Of a stretch of 64,000 nucleotides of DNA, positions 1 to 7,942 are shown in pieces; within the stretch, counting starts at the first letter, position 1; each line of letters opens with the position of its first letter. A program made the position numbers and the translations under genes. A model generated the notes under the pieces. It worked only from the letters and a program-made list of their open reading frames with translations, was not told the DNA's origin and did not search any database. Source of the DNA: JAAYCI01 sp964370045 (lineage in GTDB: Bacteria; Bacillota; Clostridia; Oscillospirales; Ruminococcaceae); NCBI GenBank assembly GCA_964370045.1, contig CAYJGZ010000002.1, positions 1 through 64,000 on the forward strand. Reading direction: 5' to 3'.

Positions 1-87
1 GTTTACAGCGTGGTGGTAGACTGGGCTTCCCGTGGAACGTCGGGCACTACCACGGCGCTTAGCCCACAGACGGGTGTGTACGCATAG
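1..87 (+). CDS. C-terminal end of a secreted InlB-repeat protein (partial)
   Basis: An open frame runs in from the left edge and ends at TAG (85-87). The visible 28 residues begin with VYSVVVDW, which looks like the last strand of an InlB/Listeria-Bacteroides repeat, and end with TTTALSPQTGVYA. The convergent neighbour on the minus strand ends with ATMLSPQTGVY, so the two are paralogues sharing an unusual C-terminal tail. SPQTG resembles the (S/P)PxTG motif of some clostridial class B-type sortases, but no hydrophobic segment follows it. The rest of the protein lies outside the window, so the family call rests on the neighbour. Confidence 0.6.
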   Translation, partial: VYSVVVDWASRGTSGTTTALSPQTGVYA

Positions 88-135
88 TATCGGCGTAGGT
101 AGTTCAAAATTTAGGTTTAACTTTTTGGTATAGCT

Positions 136-167
136 CCCCCCGCCGCATGCGGGGGGATATTTTTTTG
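136..167 (+). terminator. Rho-independent terminator of the left-edge gene
   Basis: CCCCCCGC (136-143) and GCGGGGGG (149-156) form an eight-pair GC stem, followed by ATATTTTTTT. It lies about 50 nt after the stop of the plus-strand fragment. Confidence 0.8.
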
Positions 168-200
168 AACCACTGGATAGGCCGGTGGTTTTGCTATACA

Positions 201-234
201 AAAAACTCACACTCCTTTATGAAGTGTGAGTTTT
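201..234 (-). terminator. Hairpin terminator of the minus-strand InlB-repeat gene
   Basis: AAAACTCACACT and AGTGTGAGTTTT are perfect arms around CCTTTATGA. Read on the minus strand, the hairpin ends in a T run. It sits 66 nt past the stop of the gene at 300-2393 and is also the first half of dispersed repeat copy 1. Confidence 0.7.
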
Positions 235-283
235 GAAGGGCGAAGATTGCGGAAATATTTCCAAAATCAGATGGTTGAACACC
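205..283. repeat. Dispersed repeat family 2, copy 1
   Basis: This copy carries CACTCCTTTATGAAGTGTGAGTTTTGA, then a GCGGAAATATTTCCAAAATC core and a GGTTGAACACC end. The same order of blocks recurs at 2872-2950 and 15737-15829, with a shortened version at 58099-58140. It lies directly after the stop codon of the InlB-repeat gene. Confidence 0.65.
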
Positions 284-299
284 CGGTGCAAGCCCCGGC

Positions 300-2393
300 T
301 TAGTACACCCCGGTTTGCGGTGAAAGCATGGTGGCACTGCTTGCGCCTGTGGTGGGCAAATCCCACACTGCATATAGGGTGATGCCTTCGCTAATGGGTG
401 TTTCGGGGCTAAGCGGCCAGCCGCCTCTTGTGGTGGACCAGCCAAGGAAGCTCTTCCCTGTAGGGATGCCAGCTGGTATTTCCGGAAGACGGTAAATGGG
501 CACACCGCTACCTACAACCCAGACATACATGCTTAAAAAACCGCCATTCACGTCGAAAGAAATGCTGATGGGGTCTGCATAAATGGCATATAGGGTAAGG
601 TCTTGTGTTGGCGTAAAACTTGCACCCAAAACCGGGCCGTTTCGGGTGAGTGACCAGCCCACAAATTCTTTGCCTTGCGGCTTATCCGGATACCACGCGA
701 AGGACGCTGTTTCCGCCGCAACATTCTTTGGGTACTGCTCTGTATACACAATGTTGTTTGCGGGGGCTATGTTTGTATCAAAGCTTATCGTCACTGCATC
801 GGCCCAAACAGCATATAGCGTGGTATCCTGCGTCAATACATACTCACTGGCCAAAATTTCGCCCGTCCTGCTTAAGGACCATCCTGCAAAAGTTTGCCCC
901 TCAGGTGCAACAAAGCCAATCGTTTGATGGAAATTACGGAGATATTCGGCTGTTTCTCCCTGCGCAACACTCATCGTAACGGTGGTGGCATTTTGAAAAT
1001 TGGGAGAGCCCCCATTCGCATCAAAGGTGATGTTGATGGTATTTACCCACAAGGCATAGAGTGTGGTGCTTTCGGCGAAGGCGAAGTATGAAGGAATATG
1101 CGGGCCACCACGCGTGAGCGACCAGCCTACAAAGCTCTGGTTTTCCGGCGGTGTGACGTTCTGGGAGGTAGGCAAGGCCACTTCAACACCAACCGCCGCA
1201 GTAAGGCTGTTCACTGTGCTGCTGCCACCGTTCAAATCAAACGAGATGGTGAGCGGCGAACGCCATAACATATACAAAACAGTGTCCCCTGTGGGTATGG
1301 CACCCTCCCAGTAAAGGGTACCAAACACTTGCCGAAGGGCTTCTCCATCCGGTGTTAAACTCCAGCCGGCAAATATTTTCCCAGCCGGTGGCGTTACATT
1401 AGGCGGGTTTTCGATATCCGGTAGCTGTGCTATGAGGGTATCTTGGGTGCTGACGGTAATCGGGCTCATTGCATCACCCGTGCCACCGTTTAAATCAAAG
1501 GATATGGTGATGGTGTTATGCCAAATGGCATAGAGCGTGGTGTCTTGCATAAACCGTGTGTTGTTAAACCCAACGGCTGCCGTGGGTGAGGCTGACCAGC
1601 CTGCAAAAGATTTTCCGGCAGGTGCCACCAACCCGTCGGCAGGAAGAGAAGTTGAGAAAACAGTCACCTCGGTAGACACTTGCATTGGGGACGGGACGGT
1701 TCCGCTTCCGCCGTTTGCATCAAAGGTGATGGTGACATAGGTTTGCGGTGGGGCCGCTTGTGCCAAAGCTATATCGGCAGGTGCCGGTGTTGGCTCCGGC
1801 TCCTGTTCCGGCGCATCCCAAATGGCATACACGGTGGTGGGCTCTGTGAAAAGGTGGCTTGCTTCCAACATGGCTATGCCATCTTTATCCAGTGCCCAGC
1901 CCTTAAAGCTTTGCCCCTCGGGTGGTGTAAAAGTGGTTTCAGTAGGTAGCGAAAACGCTACGTCCTCGGTGGCGCTCCCGGCATCTTGCAAACCGCCGCC
2001 GCCGTTCGCATCGTAGGTGATGGCAAAGGTGGCAGGCACTAATATGCCCACCACGGCGCTGCCGGAATAACCCTCAACGCTTGCCGTAACGGTGACAGGC
2101 TCGGTTTGCGCGGCTGCCATGGTTAGGGTAGCAAGGGTGGTGTCGGCGGCATCGGGTGTGAGGGTGGTTCCCTCTGCATTCCCCGACATACTCCATGTCA
2201 CAGACGCTCCCTCGGCAGGTGCGGGAGTGATTTCGGCGGTGAGGGTGGTGCTCTCCCCGGCCTTTACAGCACTCTCTGCGGCTGCTACGGTGATGCTTGT
2301 TTCTGCGGCAAAAGCCGTGATGCCCATCAGCTGTGTCAGCAATACCACAACGAGCAAAAGTGGCGCCGCTTTTTTGTGCACAAATTTCATCAT
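300..2393 (-). CDS. Secreted InlB B-repeat (Listeria-Bacteroides repeat) surface protein
   Basis: The 697-residue product starts with a typical signal peptide (MMKFVHKK, a hydrophobic stretch, then AFAAE). A Big/Ig-like segment follows at about residues 32-120. Seven InlB B-type repeats then run to about residue 678, each with a ITFDANGG start, a FxGWS middle and a TLYAxW end. The protein finishes LPTTGASS...SPQTGVY with no membrane anchor or basic tail. An AAGGGG ribosome binding site precedes the start. Such repeat proteins are usually cell-surface or secreted and help in adhesion or envelope structure; a specific partner cannot be read here. The truncated plus-strand gene facing it shares the tail. 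Dispersed repeat copy 1 starts 17 bp after the stop, so loss of a former anchor is possible, but the shared ending argues that the tail is natural. Confidence 0.85.
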   Translation of the reverse strand: MMKFVHKKAAPLLLVVVLLTQLMGITAFAAETSITVAAAESAVKAGESTTLTAEITPAPAEGASVTWSMSGNAEGTTLTPDAADTTLATLTMAAAQTEPVTVTASVEGYSGSAVVGILVPATFAITYDANGGGGLQDAGSATEDVAFSLPTETTFTPPEGQSFKGWALDKDGIAMLEASHLFTEPTTVYAIWDAPEQEPEPTPAPADIALAQAAPPQTYVTITFDANGGSGTVPSPMQVSTEVTVFSTSLPADGLVAPAGKSFAGWSASPTAAVGFNNTRFMQDTTLYAIWHNTITISFDLNGGTGDAMSPITVSTQDTLIAQLPDIENPPNVTPPAGKIFAGWSLTPDGEALRQVFGTLYWEGAIPTGDTVLYMLWRSPLTISFDLNGGSSTVNSLTAAVGVEVALPTSQNVTPPENQSFVGWSLTRGGPHIPSYFAFAESTTLYALWVNTINITFDANGGSPNFQNATTVTMSVAQGETAEYLRNFHQTIGFVAPEGQTFAGWSLSRTGEILASEYVLTQDTTLYAVWADAVTISFDTNIAPANNIVYTEQYPKNVAAETASFAWYPDKPQGKEFVGWSLTRNGPVLGASFTPTQDLTLYAIYADPISISFDVNGGFLSMYVWVVGSGVPIYRLPEIPAGIPTGKSFLGWSTTRGGWPLSPETPISEGITLYAVWDLPTTGASSATMLSPQTGVY

Positions 2394-2511
2394 GTTTGTT
2401 ACCCCTTTTTCTATGCTTTTTCAGTATACGCCGGGTGGTGTTGGCACGAATTAAAACACTACCCAGCGCACGATATTTTACGGATTAAAAATTTCACAGG
2501 CAAGACTGCGA

Positions 2512-2796
2512 TTGAATAAAGAGAATGAAATTGTGCTTTTTTGGGCATTTGTCATGTTCGGCATATGCTCACTTCATAACTCAAAATTCAGTATAACACA
2601 AAAGAGAAAGAATGTTAATGTTTTACTGATGAAAATCACGATGTTAGCAATTATATCAGCAATTACACTTGTTATGTGTTTTGGTGCAGTAATCCCCGGC
2701 AAAAAGATAGGAACAAAGCTAAACAGCAAAGCCGAAATCATTGGTGGAATTGTGCTGATTTTAATAGCTATAAGGCTACTTATAGACGGACTATAA
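2512..2796 (+). pseudogene. Remnant of an MntP-like manganese efflux protein
   Basis: The last 55 residues of this 94-codon frame (about 2632-2796) resemble the final two membrane helices of MntP manganese exporters, with GKKIGTKLNSKAEIIGGIV followed by a hydrophobic end and a short basic/acidic C terminus. The first 40 residues do not resemble the family. Full MntP proteins are about 180-190 residues, so four helices and both conserved aspartates are missing. It begins at TTG without a good ribosome binding site. I read it as a 3' gene fragment stranded in a degraded accessory stretch. Confidence 0.6.
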
Positions 2797-2871
2797 CAGG
2801 CAGGAGAGATATATGAATGCATATTAGAAAATCCGGCGAGGATTACCTCAAAGCAACACATGTAATATATA

Positions 2872-2950
2872 AAATGTGAGTTTTGACTACGAAGTATGGC
2901 GGAAAAATCACCAAAATATGTCGCCTGAACACTATTGTCGGCACTATATG
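2872..2950. repeat. Dispersed repeat family 2, copy 2
   Basis: The sequence runs AATGTGAGTTTTGAC, then GTATGGCGGAAAAATCACC, then GAACACTATTG and CACTATATG, matching the central and right parts of copies 1, 3 and 4. It abuts the IS256 transposase fragment. Confidence 0.65.
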
Positions 2951-3154
2951 CTTTTTTGGCTTGGTATCTGCGACGAACCAGAAAACCGAGGTGCGTGTGA
3001 TATACTCATCGCGTGCAGGGACAACCTCAGCGGGTTCTCACAGGCGATAGAAGCCGCATTTCCGCACACAGAACAGCAACTGTGTATCATTCATCAAATA
3101 CGCAATAGCACGAAATATGTGTCCTACAAATTTGAAGACAGGATTCCATCCTGA
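2945..3154 (+). pseudogene. IS256-family (mutator-type) transposase fragment
   Basis: The frame encodes ENRGACDILIACRDNLSGF, then QAIEAAFPHTEQQLC and IIHQIRNSTKYVSYK. This is the region around the second catalytic aspartate and the conserved HQIRNS block of IS256-family transposases. Only about 65 of the usual roughly 400 residues remain, and the frame ends at a TGA just after KYVSYKFED. The 5' part upstream is replaced by dispersed repeat copy 2. No terminal inverted repeats of an intact element were found. It is a dead remnant of an insertion sequence. Confidence 0.8.
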
Positions 3155-3179
3155 GTGAAAGCGGCGCACCGCCACAGAT

Positions 3180-3446
3180 ATGCCGCCTTCGTTCGGGCTA
3201 CACCCTCCCTACGGCAGCAAATCTGTGGCAAACATCATCATTTTGGAGATTGGCGGTTACACACTTTATGGGACTCTCCCAGAAAACGGAGTGCAGACCC
3301 AAAATATCACTATTCATTATAACTGCATCGGCTCTATCGAGATACCCGAAGATGTGCCTTTGGAGTTCCCCGATGTTTCGCTTGCAACAAGACGAGGTGT
3401 AGCGGTAACTTACACGCCCTTAGCCAGCCGAGCCGTGGATTGTTAG
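3180..3446 (+). pseudogene. Possible tail of a serine recombinase (DUF4368-like)
   Basis: This 88-codon frame contains TQNITIHYNCIGSIEIPE. That is similar to the short beta-strand block near the C terminus of large serine recombinases (DUF4368-type tails), which usually reads as hydrophobic-IYYNFIG-hydrophobic-PE. The rest (ATRRGVAVTYTPLASRAVD) is not clearly placed. There is no convincing start, and the catalytic N-terminal domain is absent. The position beside an IS256 fragment and a tRNA gene fits a decayed integrated element. A spurious open frame remains possible. Confidence 0.35.
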
Positions 3447-3459
3447 TGTAAAAAGACAT

Positions 3460-3511
3460 AAAAAAAGTGAGTGTTCTTATTAGGATACTTAAATCCTATA
3501 AGAACACTCAC
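3460..3511 (-). terminator. Terminator of the tRNA-Leu gene
   Basis: GTGAGTGTTCTTAT and ATAAGAACACTCAC are perfect arms with an inner AGGAT/ATCCT pairing. On the minus strand a T run (A's at 3460-3466) follows, directly after the tRNA 3' end. Confidence 0.88.
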
Positions 3512-3513
3512 AC

Positions 3514-3600
3514 TGGTGCGGCCAAGAGGACTTGAACCTCCACCGAGTTGCCCCGACTAGAACCTGAATCTAGCGCGTCTGCCAATTCCGCCATGGCCGC
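3514..3600 (-). tRNA. tRNA-Leu (anticodon CAG)
   Basis: The reverse complement gives an 87-nt class II tRNA starting GCGGCCATGGCGGAATTGG, with anticodon loop TTCAGGT, a long variable arm (TCGGGGCAACTCGG), the GGTTCAAGTCC T arm, and an encoded CCA end. The 7-bp acceptor stem GCGGCCA/TGGCCGC is perfect. The degraded mobile fragments on its left suggest a past integration site. Confidence 0.95.
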
Positions 3601-3739
3601 ATATTATGCACACTAAAGGATAAACTTCGGGCAACGACCCAAAGGCAACCTTGATTGCGCATGTATTAGTATACCGAAAATGCCGGTACTTGTCAAGTGC
3701 TATTTTGGGAGAAGACAAAAGCAATTCATAGCGTATACT

Positions 3740-5581
3740 CTACGGTAGAATAGTTACCTCTAATTTGCATGTTTCTAAGCTGTAGTTTCTGTTGAAATAA
3801 GCATCTCCTTTTTGAAACTCTGCTTGCCATGTAGTATGCAGATGATTTTTATCCTCTTTGTTTTGCAAAGCATATCCGCAACATTCGGGCTTTTCCTCCA
3901 TGCGTAGCTCGGCAAACGGAGTAAATATATTTACATAGCCGGCTTTGCGTAATTTAAGGCAAAGGTCTACATCCTCCAAGGTTTCAAGATAAGCGGTATC
4001 AAATCCGCCCACCTCCAAAAATGTCGCCCTGCGCAGCAGCAAACACGCCTTTTCCACCGCTGTTACGTTGCGTGCATAGGCGAGGTTGCTCATGAATCCG
4101 AGCTCGTTTCGCAAAAGGCCACACTGGCTGTTTCCCACAGTGCCGCAAAGCCCCAAAACAAGACCCGTGTGCCGCATGGCATCCCCTTCATCACACAGCT
4201 TTGCCCCGACCGCCCCTACATCGGGGCGCTGTGCAAACATTAGCAATTCCTTCAGCCAATCGTCATTTAGTGGCACGGCTGTGCTGTTTAGAAAAAGCAA
4301 ATATTCGCTGTCGGTTTGCTCGGGTGCACGCGAAGCACGCTGTGCAAAGCTTTCGCTGCTTGTGCTGTCGATTATCTGCACTTTATCTCTTTGTGCGAGT
4401 GTGAAGTATCTTTCTTTTTCTTTTGGCAACGCAAGAATGAGAATTTTTGCCAAGTAAGAAGCTGATGTTTTGAAAATACTTTCGATGCACCGAAAAAGTT
4501 GCTCTTTACTGCCGCAGTCGCTCAGCACAACCGTTACGGAGGGTCTTGCGTGTACGGCATAGTCCACCTTGAAAATACAGCTGTCTTTTTCAATTAAAGA
4601 CACTTTGCCATCTAAGCCGACACGTTGCAAATGTGCCTCGACAGACGCTTTTGCCGCTTGCACCACATACGGCTTGGATGAAAGGCTGCTTGCTACGCTA
4701 CTATCGTGGCTACGCCAAAAATACAAAAGCTTTTGCACATGCTCCACATGGTTTGCCTTTTCGCTCAGGCGCAAAACCATGTCGAAATCCTGGCTGCCGT
4801 CGTACTCGCTACGAAAGCCGCCGCCCGCTTTTTCTACAAGCTGACGTGAAAATACCATAAAATGACAGATGTAATTGCTCGCACGCAGGGTGTCCGGTGC
4901 ATAATCCGGCTTTAGGTGAAACACATCCACGCGGCTAAGGTCACTTTTGTGCACAATGCACTCATCGCTAAAAACAAGCTCTGCATTTTGTTTGTCGATG
5001 GCCGTGCGAGCCTCAAATAATGCGTTGATATTCAAGACATCGTCGTGGTCTAAAATGGCAAAATACTCTCCCTTTGCCATGTCCATTGCGGCGTTTGTGT
5101 TGGCTGAAATACCATTGTTTTGCGCAAGTCGTTTATATGAAATGCGCTTTTTTTTGTCTTTTTTTTGAAATTCAGCCACTATTTTTTGTACATAGCTGTG
5201 CTCATCATCGCTGGCATCCGCAAGGCAAAGCTGCCATTCGCCGTAAGTTTGCCCCAAGACAGACTGCAACATTTCCCGCAAATAGTGCGGTGGGGTGTTG
5301 TACAAGGGGCACAAAATGCTAAAGGTAAGCGGCTGTGAAAACTTGACACTCTCCTGTTGCAAGGCTTCCTGCATACTTGGCACAAACGGATTTTTGCTTC
5401 CATCCAAGTTGCCGTAGTGCTTTAGGTTGAACTGTACGGTTTTGCGGCCAAACATGCGACAGGCGGCAAGGTATGGGTACAAATCACGCAGTAGCGGCAA
5501 GCGCAAGCACAGGCGGCGCAGGGCGGACTTTCCGCTGTTACTGTCATTCTGAGGGGCTTGTTCTGTTTTGATTGTTTTCAC
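3740..5581 (-). CDS. Two-domain family 2 glycosyltransferase
   Basis: A 613-residue cytoplasmic protein. The first GT-A domain (about residues 83-330) has SILCPLYNTP at the nucleotide-binding start, the metal-binding DHDD at 178-181 and a SQDFDMVLRL acceptor-side motif. The second domain (about 345-560) has VTVVLSDCGS and LEDVDLCLKLRKAGY, but the expected DxD position reads LFLNSTAVPLND, so it may be weak or inactive. The layout matches rhamnan/O-antigen-type tandem GT2 enzymes that build cell-wall polysaccharide. It is co-directional with ribU (44 bp downstream of the ribU stop) and could be read from the same transcript. The donor and acceptor sugars cannot be inferred. Confidence 0.85.
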   Translation of the reverse strand: MKTIKTEQAPQNDSNSGKSALRRLCLRLPLLRDLYPYLAACRMFGRKTVQFNLKHYGNLDGSKNPFVPSMQEALQQESVKFSQPLTFSILCPLYNTPPHYLREMLQSVLGQTYGEWQLCLADASDDEHSYVQKIVAEFQKKDKKKRISYKRLAQNNGISANTNAAMDMAKGEYFAILDHDDVLNINALFEARTAIDKQNAELVFSDECIVHKSDLSRVDVFHLKPDYAPDTLRASNYICHFMVFSRQLVEKAGGGFRSEYDGSQDFDMVLRLSEKANHVEHVQKLLYFWRSHDSSVASSLSSKPYVVQAAKASVEAHLQRVGLDGKVSLIEKDSCIFKVDYAVHARPSVTVVLSDCGSKEQLFRCIESIFKTSASYLAKILILALPKEKERYFTLAQRDKVQIIDSTSSESFAQRASRAPEQTDSEYLLFLNSTAVPLNDDWLKELLMFAQRPDVGAVGAKLCDEGDAMRHTGLVLGLCGTVGNSQCGLLRNELGFMSNLAYARNVTAVEKACLLLRRATFLEVGGFDTAYLETLEDVDLCLKLRKAGYVNIFTPFAELRMEEKPECCGYALQNKEDKNHLHTTWQAEFQKGDAYFNRNYSLETCKLEVTILP

Positions 5582-5625
5582 CCTCTTGCCGCGTTGTTTT
5601 TACAGCTCTGAATGTATGGCGAGCG

Positions 5626-6195
5626 CTACTTTGTAGAAAGTGCTGTTTTGGGCTTTTCACTCTTTATCAGCATTCCCACACGCTTGTACAAAACAAAAAC
5701 CAATATGCCGTTGACACCTGCTTTAATAAGGTTGAATGGCAGGATGACAGGCAGAAGCATGGAGGCCACAGCCTCGGTGGGCACGCCCATGAATAAGGGG
5801 GTTATGAGCAGGTTTGCGCCGGACATAACAACACCCATGGCGAGTGTGCCCAAAAGCAGCGCAACAACAGCACCTATGCGGCTCTTTTTGTATTTATAGA
5901 TAAAGCCTGCTACCAAAACGTATGTTCCGGTGGCGATAATGTGCATTAGTACGCCGTAAATCCCGCCCGAGGCGCTGACCGTAAGCCCTTGGATAATGGA
6001 GGCCACCAGCGTGATGAGCAGGCCTGCCACAGGGCCGTACGCAAACGTTGCAATCAGAATGGGGATGTCTGCGGGGTCATACTCTAAAAAGGGAGCAGCG
6101 GGGAATATGGGAAAGTGTACCAGCCACACCAGCACCACCGAAAGCGCCGCCAGCATAGCCATGAATACCATCTTGCGTACATTTGTTTTGGACAT
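5626..6195 (-). CDS. ribU: Riboflavin ECF transporter substrate-binding subunit RibU
   Basis: A 189-residue membrane protein with about six hydrophobic helices and the RibU signature FPIFPAAPFLEYDPADIPIL near residues 28-47. RibU binds riboflavin outside the membrane and works with a shared EcfT/EcfA1/EcfA2 energy module, which is not encoded here. The start was set at 6195, where GGAGG lies 7 nt upstream; longer frames extend into the riboswitch. An FMN riboswitch and a terminator precede the gene, so import should fall when FMN is plentiful. Length and motif are normal for the family. Confidence 0.92.
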   Translation of the reverse strand: MSKTNVRKMVFMAMLAALSVVLVWLVHFPIFPAAPFLEYDPADIPILIATFAYGPVAGLLITLVASIIQGLTVSASGGIYGVLMHIIATGTYVLVAGFIYKYKKSRIGAVVALLLGTLAMGVVMSGANLLITPLFMGVPTEAVASMLLPVILPFNLIKAGVNGILVFVLYKRVGMLIKSEKPKTALSTK

Positions 6196-6211
6196 GAAAA
6201 TACCTCCGAAT

Positions 6212-6248
6212 AAAAAAATTAACACCCGCAAAGTAGTGCCTTCGGGTG
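6212..6248 (-). terminator. Expression-platform terminator of the FMN riboswitch
   Basis: On the minus strand CACCCG pairs with CGGGTG (6243-6248 and 6223-6228), followed by TTAATTTTTTT. It sits between the FMN aptamer and the ribU ribosome binding site, as expected for transcriptional control. Confidence 0.75.
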
Positions 6249-6288
6249 CCTCACGCCTTGCGCCGCAGAAAAACGGCCAAAGCAACAC

Positions 6289-6417
6289 ATCTTCTTCCAT
6301 CCAGACTGTACTGTCGGTATTGGAGTTTCACCAATTCGGCACGCATGGACACACGCGCTCGCGGACTATAACCGCCGGTCGGGAATTTCACCCTGCCCTG
6401 AAGACATCATATTCGGT
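6289..6417 (-). promoter_or_regulatory. FMN riboswitch (RFN element)
   Basis: The reverse complement reads TCTTCAGGGCAGGGTGAAATT, CCCGACCGGCGGT, then a variable arm, GTGAAACTCC, AATACCGACAGT and AGTCTGGATGGAAGAAGA. All conserved RFN blocks are present in order. It lies upstream of ribU. Confidence 0.97.
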
Positions 6418-6427
6418 TGTCATGGAT

Positions 6428-6456
6428 ATTGTAGCATGTAGGGTGTGTGAATGCAA
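6428..6456 (-). promoter_or_regulatory. Promoter of the FMN riboswitch-ribU transcript
   Basis: On the minus strand TTGCAT (6451-6456) and TACAAT (6428-6433) are 17 nt apart, just upstream of the aptamer. Confidence 0.6.
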
Positions 6457-6528
6457 GTTTTTTTGTGTAAGGGGAGTGTAAAGCTTTTGTGAAAAAAGGG
6501 GGACTTAGGAGATTATCGCATATATGTG

Positions 6529-6568
6529 CATCGCCCACCCGGAGCATGAATGCTTAGGGTGGGCGATG
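6529..6568. terminator. Strong hairpin after the aldo/keto reductase gene
   Basis: CATCGCCCACCC and GGGTGGGCGATG are perfect 12-bp arms around a 16-nt loop, 35 nt past the stop of the minus-strand reductase gene. Neither side has a clear T run, so it may act as a transcript-end stabiliser rather than a classical terminator. Confidence 0.55.
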
Positions 6569-6602
6569 AAAAGCCGTGTTGGTTAGTGCTTAGTGGGGAA
6601 TA

Positions 6603-7733
6603 TTATTTGTTGTCCTCGGCCTCTTTGTGAATCTGCGAAAGCAAGTTTATAATAGGCAAAGACTGTGGACAGGCATGTTCACACTGGCCGCAGGAAACGC
6701 ACTGAGCGGCGTTTTTCTCCTGTGGGAAGCCGAAATATTCTTTAGCAAACCACACAAGGTCATTGCTGAATGCGTATACATTGCGCATGGCCAAAAGCCC
6801 CGGAATGTCAACCCCTGCAGGACAGGGCATACAGTAGCGGCAGGCGGTGCACCCGATGAGGGTGTGGCTGCGGAACTCATCAATGGCTTCTTGCAGTGTC
6901 TCCTGCTCCTCTGTGGAAAGTGGCTGCAAAGACGCATAGGTTTTAAGGTTGTCCTCCACCGCAAGGGGTGTGTGCATACCGCTTAAGACGCACAGTACAT
7001 TCGGGAAAGCGCCCACCCAGCGCATGGCCCAGGAGGGGATGCTGGCCTCTTTGTTTACACTGCGCAGTATGCCGTTTGCCACATCGCCAAGGCTTGTGAG
7101 CGTGCCGCCACGCATCGGCTCCATAACAATGCAGGGGATGCCGTATTTCTCTAAAATCTCGTATTGCTCGTTTGCGCGCTGGTGCTCCCAGTCCATGTAG
7201 TTCATCTGAATCTGGCCGACTTCCCACGGGTACTTCGCACATATTTTTTCCAGCACCTCGGGCAAATCGTGAAAAGAAAAGCCTATGTGGCGTATCTTTC
7301 CCTCTGCCTTTTTCTTTTGCAAAAACTCCCACAGGCCGTACTCTTCGGCTGTGTTAAAGCTTTTTTCACCCAGTGAGTGCATGAGATAAAAATCGAAGTA
7401 ATCCGTCTTACATCGTTGCAGCTGTTCATCAAAAATGCGTGGGATGTCATCGGCACTTTTTAGCATCCACACGGGCATTTTGTTTGTTAGAAAGTAGCTT
7501 TCACGTGGGTACTCGCTCAGCGCTTCACCTAAAAATGTCTCGGAATAGCCCTCGTGATAGCAGTATGCTGTGTCGAAATAGTTCACACCTGCGTTGTAAG
7601 CGGCGTCTATCATCTGCTTTGCCACAGCGTAGTCTACCTCTTGGGTTTTTTCGTCTGCCACGGGCAGGCGCATAGCACCAAATCCCAAAAGCGAAACCTT
7701 GCGGTCGTCCTTCTTGAAAACTCTATACTCCAT
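6603..7733 (-). CDS. Aldo/keto reductase with a C-terminal 2[4Fe-4S] ferredoxin domain
   Basis: A 376-residue protein. The N-terminal TIM barrel has the AKR tetrad positions D54 and Y59 (FDTAYCYHEG) and K85 (TNK), plus a YLMHS histidine. The C-terminal part has CTACRYCMPCP and CVSCGQCEHACP, each a CxxCxxCxxxCP cluster, for two [4Fe-4S] centres. Such fused reductases are common in anaerobes and probably pass electrons between NAD(P)H or ferredoxin and a carbonyl substrate, which is unknown here. The start at 7733 is chosen for TAGGAGG 7 nt upstream. It is alone on its strand, divergent from the GH13 gene. Confidence 0.9.
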   Translation of the reverse strand: MEYRVFKKDDRKVSLLGFGAMRLPVADEKTQEVDYAVAKQMIDAAYNAGVNYFDTAYCYHEGYSETFLGEALSEYPRESYFLTNKMPVWMLKSADDIPRIFDEQLQRCKTDYFDFYLMHSLGEKSFNTAEEYGLWEFLQKKKAEGKIRHIGFSFHDLPEVLEKICAKYPWEVGQIQMNYMDWEHQRANEQYEILEKYGIPCIVMEPMRGGTLTSLGDVANGILRSVNKEASIPSWAMRWVGAFPNVLCVLSGMHTPLAVEDNLKTYASLQPLSTEEQETLQEAIDEFRSHTLIGCTACRYCMPCPAGVDIPGLLAMRNVYAFSNDLVWFAKEYFGFPQEKNAAQCVSCGQCEHACPQSLPIINLLSQIHKEAEDNK

Positions 7734-7808
7734 GTTCTGCCTCCTAAGGATAAGCTGTGAGGGTACGATATATGCTTGTTGCATATATAATGAATGGATT
7801 ATATCACT

Positions 7809-7838
7809 TTGCAGGATGGCTTACAACTATGTTATACT
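7809..7838 (+). promoter_or_regulatory. Probable promoter of the GH13 gene
   Basis: TTGCAG (7809-7814) and TATACT (7833-7838) are 18 nt apart, about 105 nt upstream of the start. Confidence 0.45.
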
Positions 7839-7942
7839 AAAAAAATAAACCTATAACGTATTATTATGAAATATAATACGAAATAGTTTTGTCGGTAGGC
7901 GCCATTTGCCAAATAGTAAAAACGAATGGGGGGGAGAAAGTA

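Noticed and set aside
194..505. Minus-strand open frame of 103 codons at the end of the InlB-repeat gene
   Set aside because: It overlaps the real gene in another frame and its end is the dispersed repeat read as protein; a similar peptide at 15659-16054 arises from another copy of the same repeat.
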